Positions 1 to 8,713 of a stretch of 64,000 nt of DNA are shown piece by piece (the stretch's first letter is position 1; each line of letters begins with the position of its first letter). The notes below the pieces were generated by a model. It made no database searches, had not been told where the DNA came from, and saw only the letters and a program-made list of their open reading frames with translations. Source of the stretch: SIG307 sp964609025 (GTDB lineage: Bacteria > Bacillota > Clostridia > Lachnospirales > Lachnospiraceae); NCBI GenBank assembly GCA_964609025.1, contig CAZSQM010000010.1:25098-89097 (forward strand), written 5' to 3'. The translations under genes were made by a program, and so were the position numbers.

Positions 1-55
1 TTTTCCATCCGGTTCTCCTCTTCCGATTTCTGTACTGTTCCGCAACAAATTACAA

Positions 56-433
56 TCAGCCCTTATAAGCTACCACTTCGATTTCAAACAATGCACCCTT
101 CGGAAGCGCGCCTGCCTGTAAGCAGGAACGAGCCGGAGTTTCTCCGGTAAAATTCTTTGCGTATATCTCGTTAATCTTACCGAAATCTGCAATGTCAGCG
201 AGGAATACGGTCGTCTTAATTACGTCAGCCATAGTACAGCCTGCCGCCGCAAGCACTGCCTGAATGTTCTGTAATGCCTGCTCCGCCTGCGCTTCTACGC
301 CCTCTGCCAGCACGCCGGTAGCCGGAATAAGTCCGATTTGTCCGGAGGTGTAAACAAAATCCCCCGCCTCAACTGCATGTACATAAGGTCCTACTGCTGC
401 CGGTGCATTTTCTGCATGAATTGTTTTTCTCAT
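56..433 (-). CDS. ridA: RidA family reactive intermediate (enamine/imine) deaminase
   Basis: A 125-residue protein of normal RidA/YjgF length. RidA trimers hydrolyse reactive 2-aminoacrylate-type enamines released by PLP enzymes, in the cytoplasm. The family signature is visible: GPY near residue 16, the TSGQIG stretch at 29-34, and the carboxylate-binding Arg102 within the TPARS segment, followed by the FEIEVVA strand containing Glu117. The ATG at 433 is preceded by an AAAGGAA ribosome binding site. The gene is alone; the next gene upstream on the same strand is about 190 bases away, with an AT-rich inverted repeat between them. The family call is secure; the exact substrate is not visible. 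Confidence 0.95.
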   Translation of the reverse strand: MRKTIHAENAPAAVGPYVHAVEAGDFVYTSGQIGLIPATGVLAEGVEAQAEQALQNIQAVLAAAGCTMADVIKTTVFLADIADFGKINEIYAKNFTGETPARSCLQAGALPKGALFEIEVVAYKG

Positions 434-486
434 TGTTCTGATTCCTTTCGTATTGTAAATTCTTTATTTCCTAATATAGTTTCTTG

Positions 487-520
487 GGTTTTAAAGAAAG
501 TTCTTTCCTTTAAAACAAGA
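487..520. repeat. AT-rich inverted repeat upstream of ridA
   Basis: An imperfect palindrome (GTTTTAAAG paired with CTTTAAAAC around a GAAAG/CTTTC core) between the serine hydrolase stop and the ridA start. It could be a weak hairpin in the ridA leader or an operator. No run of T that would make a clear terminator is seen. Confidence 0.35.
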
Positions 521-625
521 TACTTCTCAAAGGAAATCTTAACAAAAACGTCCTGTAAAATCAAGTGTATGTTGCAATAAGTTCCGTTAGATTAAGTTCT
601 TCCGATACGTGAATTCGCGAATGAT

Positions 626-1753
626 TTACACTTCCCCAAACACCATATCCCGTAACTTCGGGTGAATCTCACTGTACGCCCAGCCGCAATTTCTCACATG
701 CTGCAAGTAGACAATGGAGGTTTTCGATTTGGTATCCATCGTAATGCAGCTTCCTGCCGCTCCGTCCCAGCCAAACACCCCCGCAGGTGCGGCAGAACAA
801 AGCTTCTCCGGATACATCAGCACCTGAACGCCGCAACCGTACCCGTATCCGACACGTCCCATAGTTTTTGCAATATCCTCTTTCGAAGCCTCGCAAAGCA
901 GATTTGTCTTCATAAGCTCTACCGTTTCCGGTTTTAACATCCGTTTTCCGTTTTTACTTACGCCGCCGCAGGCCAAAGCGTCCGCAAACACAGCGTAGTC
1001 CTCGGTGCAGCTGATCAGTCCCGCGCCGCCGCTCTCATAGTTTTTTGTAAACTGATAACAGCAGGACGGCTCCATCGGTACAATCTGCCCCTTCTCGTTA
1101 CAGATATACTGTGTCGCAAGCCCTTCTATCTCGTTCATCGGCTTTGCAAAAAAGGTATGTGTAAATTCCAGCGGCTCCCAGATATGTTTCTTTAAATATT
1201 CTCCGAACGACATTCCGGACACTGCCTCAATCACCGCCGCCACCACATCATGACTTAAGCTGTACTGAAAATGTTCTCCCGGAACAAAATCGAGCGGCGA
1301 CTCCACAAAGGAATTTACAATATCAAGCGTCGTAGCATCCTGTCCTTTTTCCTTTAACACACGGATAATTCCCGGACGCTCCAAATCATAGTCAAGCCCG
1401 GATTGCATCGACACCAGATGCTTTATTTTTAACGGCACGTTCAGGGGTTCCGTTTTTCCGTCCTTCTTCACCGTAAGCTTCCGATAAGCAGGAAGGTATT
1501 TCCCCACCTCATCCTCCAACGAAAGCTTTCCCTGCTCTACCAGCTGCAGCACTGCCGTCATGGTCTGTACCTTCGTCATGGAAAACATCAAATACAACTC
1601 ATTCCCGTTAATCCGCTTCTCCTTCTTTTCATCCGTGGTTCCGTTCATGTGACGGTACATAAGCTCATGGTCTTTATAAATCATACAATCCACGGATGGG
1701 ATTCCTCTGTCCTCCAGAGAATCGAGATACGCTGTTATCTTTTTAAAATCCAT
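626..1753 (-). CDS. Serine hydrolase of the beta-lactamase/penicillin-binding fold (class C-like)
   Basis: A 375-residue protein without signal peptide. The nucleophile motif SxxK is Ser58-Met-Thr-Lys61, inside a typical FSMTKVQT helix. The second motif (usually YxN) is Tyr164-Ser-Leu, and a Gly-rich GWDGAAG segment near residue 325 stands where the third motif (HxG/KTG) is expected. This is the family of EstB-like esterases, D-aminopeptidases and class C beta-lactamases. The cytoplasmic location and changed third motif argue for an esterase or peptidase rather than a beta-lactamase. Its ATG directly abuts the TAA of the upstream AAA ATPase gene, so the two are translationally coupled. Substrate unknown. 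Confidence 0.88.
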   Translation of the reverse strand: MDFKKITAYLDSLEDRGIPSVDCMIYKDHELMYRHMNGTTDEKKEKRINGNELYLMFSMTKVQTMTAVLQLVEQGKLSLEDEVGKYLPAYRKLTVKKDGKTEPLNVPLKIKHLVSMQSGLDYDLERPGIIRVLKEKGQDATTLDIVNSFVESPLDFVPGEHFQYSLSHDVVAAVIEAVSGMSFGEYLKKHIWEPLEFTHTFFAKPMNEIEGLATQYICNEKGQIVPMEPSCCYQFTKNYESGGAGLISCTEDYAVFADALACGGVSKNGKRMLKPETVELMKTNLLCEASKEDIAKTMGRVGYGYGCGVQVLMYPEKLCSAAPAGVFGWDGAAGSCITMDTKSKTSIVYLQHVRNCGWAYSEIHPKLRDMVFGEV

Positions 1754-2623
1754 TTATTTTCTCCCTTCTTCAAACTCTCCTTGATGTTCCTTAAAAAACC
1801 GGTAATACAGCTGTACGTTTTTTAACTGTGTCCACTTCTTCGGTCGAACCGGAAGCGTATCCAAATCATAAATCTTGGCACCCTTCATCCCCAGTAAAAA
1901 CGGCGAATGGGTGGAAATAATAAACTGGCAATTTAAATGTTCCGCTGCCTCTTCCAAAAACTTCACCAGCTCCAGCTGACGTTCCGGAGAAAGACTGTTT
2001 TCCGGCTCATCCAACAGATACAGGGCACTCTCCTCCACTTTCTCCTGAAAGTAGCGGAATGCATTTTCCCCGTTGGAATGCTCCCTGATATTGTCCATCA
2101 GGTTTTCTCTGACATACTTCGATTGCGTTTTCCTGCGTGCCAGATTTACCTTCTTCAGCTGTTCGAAATCCTCCATCGTGCGATAATGAAAATCCGAATA
2201 CTTGGCATCCAGATACTCCTGAAACAGTTCCTCCCGCTTTGTATGAATTCCTTCGTTTAAAGTGCGGACATTTAACATATAATCAAATACATCATCGCTT
2301 GTAATAATTCTTCCTCTCTCCGGTAAATCCCTGGCAAGAGCATAATCACACAGCCCTAAATAATCCTGAAAAAAATTGGAGCGATTGTACAATGCTTCCC
2401 GCTTTAACGAAAGCTTTTCCGCGATAATATTTAAAATCGTCGTTTTCCCGGAGCCGTTACCGCCGTACAATATGGTGATATCCTCAAAATTCAAAATAGA
2501 TAACTCTTTTTTTGAAACCTGCCCGAAGGGATAGTAGGAATCATAGCAGGTACGCTTTACGGCAGAAAGGACGTCAAACTCCTCGTCACCGTCCGGAAAC
2601 GTAAATGAATTCAAATATACCAT
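1754..2623 (-). CDS. AAA family ATPase (RecF/SMC-like, OLD-type without nuclease domain)
   Basis: A 289-residue ABC/SMC-class ATPase. The Walker A loop is at residues 55-61 (GNGSGKT), the Walker B strand LYLLDEPE at 201-208, and the switch His239 lies in an ISTHSPFL segment. Together these mark the COG3910-type predicted ATPases. The inserted helical region (about 115-195) is charged and lacks the zinc hook of SbcC. No TOPRIM nuclease follows. A GAGAGGT ribosome binding site precedes the ATG at 2623. It forms a unit with the serine hydrolase downstream and probably dtd upstream. Role unknown; relatives occur both as housekeeping predicted ATPases and in defence loci. Confidence 0.85.
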   Translation of the reverse strand: MVYLNSFTFPDGDEEFDVLSAVKRTCYDSYYPFGQVSKKELSILNFEDITILYGGNGSGKTTILNIIAEKLSLKREALYNRSNFFQDYLGLCDYALARDLPERGRIITSDDVFDYMLNVRTLNEGIHTKREELFQEYLDAKYSDFHYRTMEDFEQLKKVNLARRKTQSKYVRENLMDNIREHSNGENAFRYFQEKVEESALYLLDEPENSLSPERQLELVKFLEEAAEHLNCQFIISTHSPFLLGMKGAKIYDLDTLPVRPKKWTQLKNVQLYYRFFKEHQGEFEEGRK

Positions 2624-2708
2624 CTCGTTTTACCTCTCACTTTACCGTTTCGTGCACTCCGTTCTCCTCTCAGGATTTGGAGTTGAACATTTCCCAAACG
2701 CTTCACAG

Positions 2709-3149
2709 TTACAGATTATCCAGCACGATGGTAAACGGTCCGTCATTTAACAGCTCCACCTTCATATCAGCCCCGAACTTGCCGGTCTGTACCGGATACC
2801 CTTCCTTTTTGCAGCTCTCGATAATATACTCGTAAAGCTCCGTTGCCAGTGCCGGTGCTCCCGCATTGATAAAAGACGGGCGGTTTCCCTTCCGGCAATC
2901 CGCATACAAGGTAAACTGGGAAATCAACAACAGCTCACCGTTTACATCCTTTAAGGAAAGATTCGTTTTCCCCTCCGCATCCTCAAAAATCCGAAGTCCG
3001 AGCAGCTTCTTTACATACTTATCCGCAACTTCCTTCGTATCCTCCGCACCTACACCGATGAAAACAAGGAACCCTTTTCCGATAGATCCGATACAAGTCC
3101 CGTCCACGGTTACACTTGCTTTTGTCACTCTCTGAATTACAAACTTCAT
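2709..3149 (-). CDS. dtd: D-aminoacyl-tRNA deacylase
   Basis: A 146-residue protein of standard DTD length. DTD hydrolyses D-amino acids (and glycine) from mischarged tRNA in the cytoplasm as chiral proofreading. Both active-site motifs are present: SQFTL at 77-81 and NDGPFT at about 135-140 (family NxGPxT). The start MKFVIQRV is canonical and preceded by GGAAGG. It is followed 85 bases later on the same strand by the AAA ATPase gene. The call is secure. Confidence 0.96.
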   Translation of the reverse strand: MKFVIQRVTKASVTVDGTCIGSIGKGFLVFIGVGAEDTKEVADKYVKKLLGLRIFEDAEGKTNLSLKDVNGELLLISQFTLYADCRKGNRPSFINAGAPALATELYEYIIESCKKEGYPVQTGKFGADMKVELLNDGPFTIVLDNL

Positions 3150-3307
3150 GATAACCTTCCTCGCATCCTACATGATAAGAAGCACATTTTGTAAAAATTT
3201 ATGATTTTTGTCTTACTACACGAATAGAATGGTTGCCTTATCGCTACGCAAAACCACATCTTTATCATAACACATTTTTACAATATAGCAAGAACTATTA
3301 TGACAAC

Positions 3308-3357
3308 GTAGCAAAAGGAAGCCTTCTGTTGCGTAGCAAAAGGAACCCTTCTGCTGC
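3308..3357. repeat. Two tandem copies of a 25-base unit
   Basis: The unit beginning GTAGCAAAAGGAA and ending TTCTG(T/C)TGC occurs at 3308-3332 and 3333-3357 with two differences. It lies in the 260-base gap between dtd and the GNAT remnant. Two copies only and no spacer, so it is not a CRISPR. Otherwise I see nothing in this gap. Confidence 0.7.
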
Positions 3358-3410
3358 GTTGTCAACGTTATCTCTCAGTGCTGTAATCAGCAGAACAACA
3401 ATCGGACTTT

Positions 3411-3899
3411 ATGGAGGGTTTGAAGATGCAACACAAGGGTACAATTAATCTAGAAACAGACAGGCTTATTTTAAGAAAGTTTATAGCGAGTGATGCTGAT
3501 GCTGCTTTTCGCAACTGGACAAGTGACGAGCAAGTAACTGAATTTTTAAGGTGGCCTACACATAAAGATATTCGTATAACGAAACAGGTTTTGAACGACT
3601 GGATTGCCGGATATGAAAAAACATAGAAACTACACATCGGATATTGTATAGGAAGTAAATGGTGGCATTCCGGGTATACAAGCGAAGCATTTTCAGCGAT
3701 TATTCCTTTTTTCTTCGAGCAAGTTAAGGCAAAAAGAATAGAATCTCAACACGACCCCAAGAACCCTAATTCCGGAAAGGTGATGACAAAATGCGGTCTG
3801 ATTTATGAAGGTACTTTGAGAAAAGCGGACTGGAGCAACAAAGGTATTGTAGATGCATGTATGTATGGCATGCTTGCATCTGACTATTTTAAAGAATAA
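3411..3899 (+). pseudogene. GNAT N-acetyltransferase remnant (internal deletion with in-frame stop)
   Basis: The first 71 codons read as the N-terminus of a RimJ/RimL-type GNAT protein (LETDRLILRKF... TEFLRWPTHK). They end in TAG at 3624-3626. The same reading frame resumes immediately and reads through the GNAT acetyl-CoA core (HIGYCIGSKWWHSGYTSEA, NPNSGKVMTKCG) to a proper TAA at 3897-3899. Compared with the family about 30 residues between GYEKT and HIGYC are missing, so a deletion has left a stop at the junction. It is the only acetyltransferase on the plus strand here, and it is unlikely to make an active enzyme. Confidence 0.85.
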
Positions 3900-3915
3900 C
3901 AGAGGAGGCAAGAAT

Positions 3916-3947
3916 GGGGCCGCGCATTTCATTGATGCGACAGCCCC
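3916..3947. terminator. Hairpin of the GGGGC...CATTTCATT...GCCCC type, copy 1
   Basis: A stem of GGGGC with GCCCC and GCAT with ATGC around a TTCATTG loop, lying after the GNAT remnant and about 100 bases beyond the aldolase stop on the minus strand. A near-identical hairpin is at 50229-50261 just beyond the chemoreceptor gene. Probably a bidirectional terminator, although no long T run follows. Confidence 0.5.
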
Positions 3948-4044
3948 TTCCATAATCATTTTTGCGTAGTCATATGAACGCGCAACTGCCCGGAAACAAG
4001 TTCCCGCAGTTTGCTCACATGCTCACTTTACCTGCACGCAAATC

Positions 4045-4908
4045 TCACGCCTTGTTCTCGGAACCGAACAGCGTAATCTTCTCGCGTACGGTAGCCTTAA
4101 TTGCCTCGAAGCCCGGTGCAAGCAGCTTTCTCGGGTCAAATCCCTTACCCTCTAAGTCCTTACCTGCCTCAATGTACTTACGTGTAGCTTCTGCAAAAGA
4201 AAGCTGGCACTCGGTATTTACATTAATCTTAGCTACGCCGAGAGAAATTGCCTTCTTAATCATATCCTCCGGAATACCGGTACCGCCGTGAAGAACAAGC
4301 GGCATCTCACCGGTCTTCTCCTGAACTGCTGCAAGCGTCTCAAAGCTAAGGCCCTTCCAGTTTGCCGGATACTTACCGTGAATGTTGCCGATACCTGCTG
4401 CAAGCATGGTTACACCAAGATCTGCGATAGCCTTGCACTCGTTCGGATCTGCACACTCGCCCATACCTACAACACCGTCTTCTTCACCACCGATGGAACC
4501 TACTTCTGCCTCAAGGGAAAGGCCCTTTTCAGCGCAAACCTTAACGAGCTCCGTGGTCTTTGCAATGTTCTCTTCAATCGGATAATGGGAACCGTCGAAC
4601 ATAATAGAAGAGAAACCTGCTTCGATACACTTATAGCATCCTTCATAGGAGCCGTGGTCTAAGTGAAGAGCTACCGGAACGGTAATCTTAAGCTCTTCCA
4701 GCATACCGTTCACCATACCGACAACGGTCTTGTAACCGGTCATATACTTACCTGCGCCCTCGGATACACCAAGGATGACCGGAGAATTCATCTCCTGTGC
4801 GGTCAAAAGGATTGCCTTCGTCCACTCCAGATTGTTGATATTGAACTGACCTACCGCATACTTTCCTGCTTTTGCCTTCTGAAGCATTTCTTTTGCTGAT
4901 ACTAACAT
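4045..4908 (-). CDS. fba: Class II fructose-1,6-bisphosphate aldolase
   Basis: A 287-residue zinc-dependent aldolase that cleaves fructose-1,6-bisphosphate to dihydroxyacetone phosphate and glyceraldehyde-3-phosphate in glycolysis. The zinc and catalytic cluster LHLDHGS is at residues 81-87 (His82, Asp84, His85); VLHGGTGIP and INVNTECQ carry further metal and phosphate contacts. The length matches the short FbaA form of Firmicutes. The start has an AGGAGG site eight bases upstream. It lies about 100 bases downstream of rpoC on the same strand, where many Firmicutes carry the rpsL-rpsG operon instead. Related tagatose-bisphosphate aldolases cannot be excluded, but no tagatose genes are nearby. 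Confidence 0.93.
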   Translation of the reverse strand: MLVSAKEMLQKAKAGKYAVGQFNINNLEWTKAILLTAQEMNSPVILGVSEGAGKYMTGYKTVVGMVNGMLEELKITVPVALHLDHGSYEGCYKCIEAGFSSIMFDGSHYPIEENIAKTTELVKVCAEKGLSLEAEVGSIGGEEDGVVGMGECADPNECKAIADLGVTMLAAGIGNIHGKYPANWKGLSFETLAAVQEKTGEMPLVLHGGTGIPEDMIKKAISLGVAKINVNTECQLSFAEATRKYIEAGKDLEGKGFDPRKLLAPGFEAIKATVREKITLFGSENKA

Positions 4909-5007
4909 ATTGTCCTCCTTTTCGTGCTGTACACACTTCTTTTTTCCGGAATGCCCGCTTATGCAGGCACTCCGGCTATTTCGGTACGCATTGCGTACTT
5001 TGTGACA

Positions 5008-8000
5008 CTACTCTTCGCTGTCCGAAAACTCCGCTGCGATTTCATCCTCCGCCATAGCGTCTTCTTCAAGCTCCTCAAAGTCCTCGCTTAATTCAAGCTC
5101 TTCCATTTCCTCAAAATCCTCGGAAACTTCAAAGCGCTCCTGAAGGTCGCTGTCTAACTTTACGTTACGATAACGCTTCATACCGGTACCTGCCGGAATC
5201 AGCTTACCGATAATAACATTCTCCTTCAAGCCGATCAGCGGGTCAACCTTACCGTGGATGGCTGCCTCGGTGAGCACCTTCGTCGTTTCCTGGAAGGACG
5301 CCGCGGAAAGGAAGGAATTGGTTGCAAGGGAAGCCTTCGTAATACCGAGCATAACCTGCTTGCCCTCTGCCGGCTCGCCTCCCTCGGCAATTACCTTTGC
5401 GTTGGCATCCTCGAAATCAAGGATATCCACCATCGTACCCGGAAGGAATTCTGTATCGCCGTTATTCTCTACGCGAATCTTCTTTAACATCTGACGTACA
5501 ATTACCTCAACGTGCTTGTCGTTGATTTCTACACCCTGAAGGCGGTATACACGCTGTACCTCCTGCAGCATGTAATCCTGCACGGCACGCACACCCTTAA
5601 TCTTTAAGATATCATGCGGATTTACGCTACCTTCGGTCAGTTCGTCGCCGGCCTCCAATACCTGTCCGTCATATACCTTAATTCTGGAACCGTACGGAAT
5701 CAGATATGCCTTTGCTTCGCCGGTCTCTGCGTTGGTAATGATAACCTCACGCTTCTTCTTGGTATCCTTTACGGTAACCGTACCGCCGAACTCGGCAATA
5801 ATTGCAAGACCCTTCGGCTTTCTTGCCTCGAACAATTCCTCGACACGCGGAAGACCCTGCGTAATATCATCACCCGCAACACCACCGGTATGGAAGGTAC
5901 GCATCGTAAGCTGTGTACCCGGCTCACCGATTGACTGTGCAGCGATAATACCGACTGCTTCACCTACCTGTACTGCCTCACCGGTTGCCATGTTCGCGCC
6001 GTAGCACTTTGCGCAGACACCGATATGGGAGCGGCAGGTCAATACGTTACGAATCTTTACGGAAGCTGCTGCGCCTGCTTCCCGAATCTTCTTTGTTGCT
6101 ACGATTCTTGCGGCACGCTTCGGCGTAATCATATGATTTGCTTTCACAATCATATCGCCGTTATCATCATAAATCGTTTCACAGGAATAACGTCCCGTAA
6201 TACGTTCCTCTAAGCTTTCAATTACTTCCTTACCGTCATTGAACGCCTTAATCCACATACCCGGAATCTCCTCGCCCTCACCGCGGCAGTCCACTTCACG
6301 GATAATCAAATCCTGTGAAACGTCTACCAGACGACGGGTTAAGTAACCGGAGTCTGCGGTACGGAGTGCGGTATCGGAAAGACCCTTTCTCGCACCGTGT
6401 GCGGAAATGAAGTATTCCAGTACGTCAAGACCTTCACGGAAGTTGGACTTAATCGGGAGCTCAATGGTACGTCCCGAGGTATCCGCCATAAGTCCGCGCA
6501 TACCGGCAAGCTGCTTAATCTGCTTATCGGAACCTCGCGCACCGGACTTTGCCATCATGGAAATATTGTTGTAAGGATCCAGCCCGTCTAACAGCGTGGT
6601 GGTAATCTCATCATCGGCACGCTTCCAGGTATCGATTACTTCCTTATAACGCTCCTCCTCGGAGAGAAGACCTCTGCGGAAGTTCTTTGTAATCTGCTCA
6701 ATCGTTGCCTCCGCGTCTGCAATAATCTGCTTCTTCTGCGGCGGAACGGTCATATCCGAAATGGATACGGTCATCGCTGCTCTGGTAGAATACTTATAAC
6801 CAAGCGACTTGATGGCATCCAATGTTTCCGCGGTCTTCGTTGCGCCGTGGATATTGATGCACTTCTCCAGAATCGGCTTCAACTGCTTCTTGCCAACCAG
6901 GAAGTCAATCTCCGGCAGAAGGAAATTATCCGGATTACTGCGGTCTACAAAACCAAGGTCCTGCGGAATAATCTCGTTGAAGATGAAACGGCCCAGCGTG
7001 GACTCAATCATCTTTGTTTCCACAACGCCCTCTGCATTCACTCCGCTTCTGCGCGCCTTAATCATGGCATGAAGCGTAATCTCGCCGTTTTCGTAAGCAA
7101 GAATTGCTTCGTTGACGCTCTTAAAGCACTTGCCCTCACCGAGATCGCCCGGCTTATGCAGCGTCAGGTAATAAATACCAAGCACCATATCCTGTGACGG
7201 AACGGCAACCGGACCACCGTCGGACGGCTTTAACAGGTTGTTCGGCGAAAGCAGAAGGAAACGGCACTCTGCCTGTGCTTCTACCGAAAGCGGAAGGTGA
7301 ACTGCCATCTGGTCGCCGTCGAAGTCCGCGTTAAATGCGGTACAAACGAGCGGATGAAGCTTAATTGCCTTACCTTCTACCAGAATCGGCTCGAACGCCT
7401 GAATACCGAGTCTGTGCAGCGTAGGAGCACGGTTTAACATTACCGGATGTTCGCGGATAACCTCCTCGAGTACATCCCAAACCTCACGCTGCAAGCTCTC
7501 TACCATGTTCTTGGCAGACTTGATGTTATGCGTAATTCCTCTGGAAACAAGCTCCTTCATAACAAACGGCTTAAACAGCTCGATTGCCATTTCCTTCGGA
7601 AGACCGCACTGATAAATCTTTAATTCCGGTCCTACGACGATAACGGAACGTCCGGAATAGTCAACACGCTTACCGAGAAGGTTCTGACGGAAACGTCCCT
7701 GCTTACCCTTTAACATATCGGACAAGGACTTTAACGCACGGTTGCCCGGACCCGTTACCGGTCTTCCGCGGCGGCCGTTGTCAATCAGCGCGTCTACTGC
7801 CTCCTGTAACATTCTCTTTTCATTTCGCACGATGATATCCGGTGCGGATAAATCCTGTAATCTTCTCAGACGATTGTTACGGTTAATAATTCTGCGGTAC
7901 AAATCGTTCATATCGGAGGTGGCAAAACGTCCGCCGTCCAACTGTACCATCGGGCGCAAATCCGGCGGAATTACCGGGATTACGGTTAAAATCATCCACT

Positions 8001-8694
8001 CCGGCTTATTTCCGGATTCACGGAACGCCTCTACCACTTCCAGACGCTTGATAATTCTTGCGCGTTTCTGACCGGTAGATTCGCGAAGCCCCTTCTTTAA
8101 TTCGGCGGAATCTTTCTCAAGGTCGATTGCTTCCAAAAGCTCCTTGATTGCTTCTGCGCCCATTCCGACACGGAAGGTGTCGCCGTACTTTTCGTAAGCC
8201 TCACGGTATTCCTTTTCATTTAACACCTGCTTATACTGCAAGTCGGTTGTACCGGCATCCAGTACAATGTAGGAAACAAAATAAAGTACCTTTTCCAACG
8301 TTCTCGGCGAAAGATCCAGAATCAGGCCCATACGGCTCGGGATTCCTTTAAAGTACCAGATATGCGAAACCGGTGCCGCCAGTTCAATGTGTCCCATACG
8401 TTCACGGCGCACGCTGGACTTGGTAACCTCAACGCCGCAGCGGTCACAAACAATACCCTTGTGACGAATCTTCTTGTACTTACCGCAGTGACATTCCCAG
8501 TCCTTGCTCGGTCCGAAAATCTTCTCACAGAACAGCCCGTCTTTCTCCGGCTTTAAGGTCCTGTAATTAATCGTTTCCGGCTTCTTTACCTCGCCGCGCG
8601 ACCACTCTCTGATCTTTTCCGGGGAAGCCAAGCCTATCTTTATCGCATCATAGGTAATATCCTTCATGCTGTCATTCATCATGTCCATCGGCAT
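5008..8694 (-). CDS. rpoC: DNA-directed RNA polymerase subunit beta'
   Basis: A 1228-residue catalytic beta' subunit. The N-terminal zinc ribbon uses Cys68, Cys70, Cys83 and Cys86; the Mg-binding NADFDGD loop is near residue 460; the second zinc site (CRSHIGVCAKCYG) and the bridge/trigger-helix segment GEPGTQLTMRTFHTGG lie in the C-terminal half. It starts 19 bases after rpoB with a GGGAGA site, forming the usual rpoBC operon. After the conserved end at about 1188 there is a roughly 40-residue acidic tail in which SEDFEE(M/L)EE occurs twice. The tail is unusual but in frame and ends in a normal stop. Confidence 0.99.
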   Translation of the reverse strand: MPMDMMNDSMKDITYDAIKIGLASPEKIREWSRGEVKKPETINYRTLKPEKDGLFCEKIFGPSKDWECHCGKYKKIRHKGIVCDRCGVEVTKSSVRRERMGHIELAAPVSHIWYFKGIPSRMGLILDLSPRTLEKVLYFVSYIVLDAGTTDLQYKQVLNEKEYREAYEKYGDTFRVGMGAEAIKELLEAIDLEKDSAELKKGLRESTGQKRARIIKRLEVVEAFRESGNKPEWMILTVIPVIPPDLRPMVQLDGGRFATSDMNDLYRRIINRNNRLRRLQDLSAPDIIVRNEKRMLQEAVDALIDNGRRGRPVTGPGNRALKSLSDMLKGKQGRFRQNLLGKRVDYSGRSVIVVGPELKIYQCGLPKEMAIELFKPFVMKELVSRGITHNIKSAKNMVESLQREVWDVLEEVIREHPVMLNRAPTLHRLGIQAFEPILVEGKAIKLHPLVCTAFNADFDGDQMAVHLPLSVEAQAECRFLLLSPNNLLKPSDGGPVAVPSQDMVLGIYYLTLHKPGDLGEGKCFKSVNEAILAYENGEITLHAMIKARRSGVNAEGVVETKMIESTLGRFIFNEIIPQDLGFVDRSNPDNFLLPEIDFLVGKKQLKPILEKCINIHGATKTAETLDAIKSLGYKYSTRAAMTVSISDMTVPPQKKQIIADAEATIEQITKNFRRGLLSEEERYKEVIDTWKRADDEITTTLLDGLDPYNNISMMAKSGARGSDKQIKQLAGMRGLMADTSGRTIELPIKSNFREGLDVLEYFISAHGARKGLSDTALRTADSGYLTRRLVDVSQDLIIREVDCRGEGEEIPGMWIKAFNDGKEVIESLEERITGRYSCETIYDDNGDMIVKANHMITPKRAARIVATKKIREAGAAASVKIRNVLTCRSHIGVCAKCYGANMATGEAVQVGEAVGIIAAQSIGEPGTQLTMRTFHTGGVAGDDITQGLPRVEELFEARKPKGLAIIAEFGGTVTVKDTKKKREVIITNAETGEAKAYLIPYGSRIKVYDGQVLEAGDELTEGSVNPHDILKIKGVRAVQDYMLQEVQRVYRLQGVEINDKHVEVIVRQMLKKIRVENNGDTEFLPGTMVDILDFEDANAKVIAEGGEPAEGKQVMLGITKASLATNSFLSAASFQETTKVLTEAAIHGKVDPLIGLKENVIIGKLIPAGTGMKRYRNVKLDSDLQERFEVSEDFEEMEELELSEDFEELEEDAMAEDEIAAEFSDSEE

Positions 8695-8713
8695 TATTTT
8701 GCTCTCCCTTCAT

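Noticed and set aside
626..1753. Serine hydrolase as an antibiotic-resistance beta-lactamase
   Set aside because: No signal peptide and the YxN and KTG motifs are not intact; an esterase or peptidase is more likely.
3308..3357. 25-base tandem repeat as a CRISPR
   Set aside because: Only two abutting copies, no spacers and no cas genes.
4909..5007. Hairpins between rpoC and fba as a terminator
   Set aside because: The GC-rich stem is followed by A, not T, on the transcribed strand, so an intrinsic terminator is not supported.
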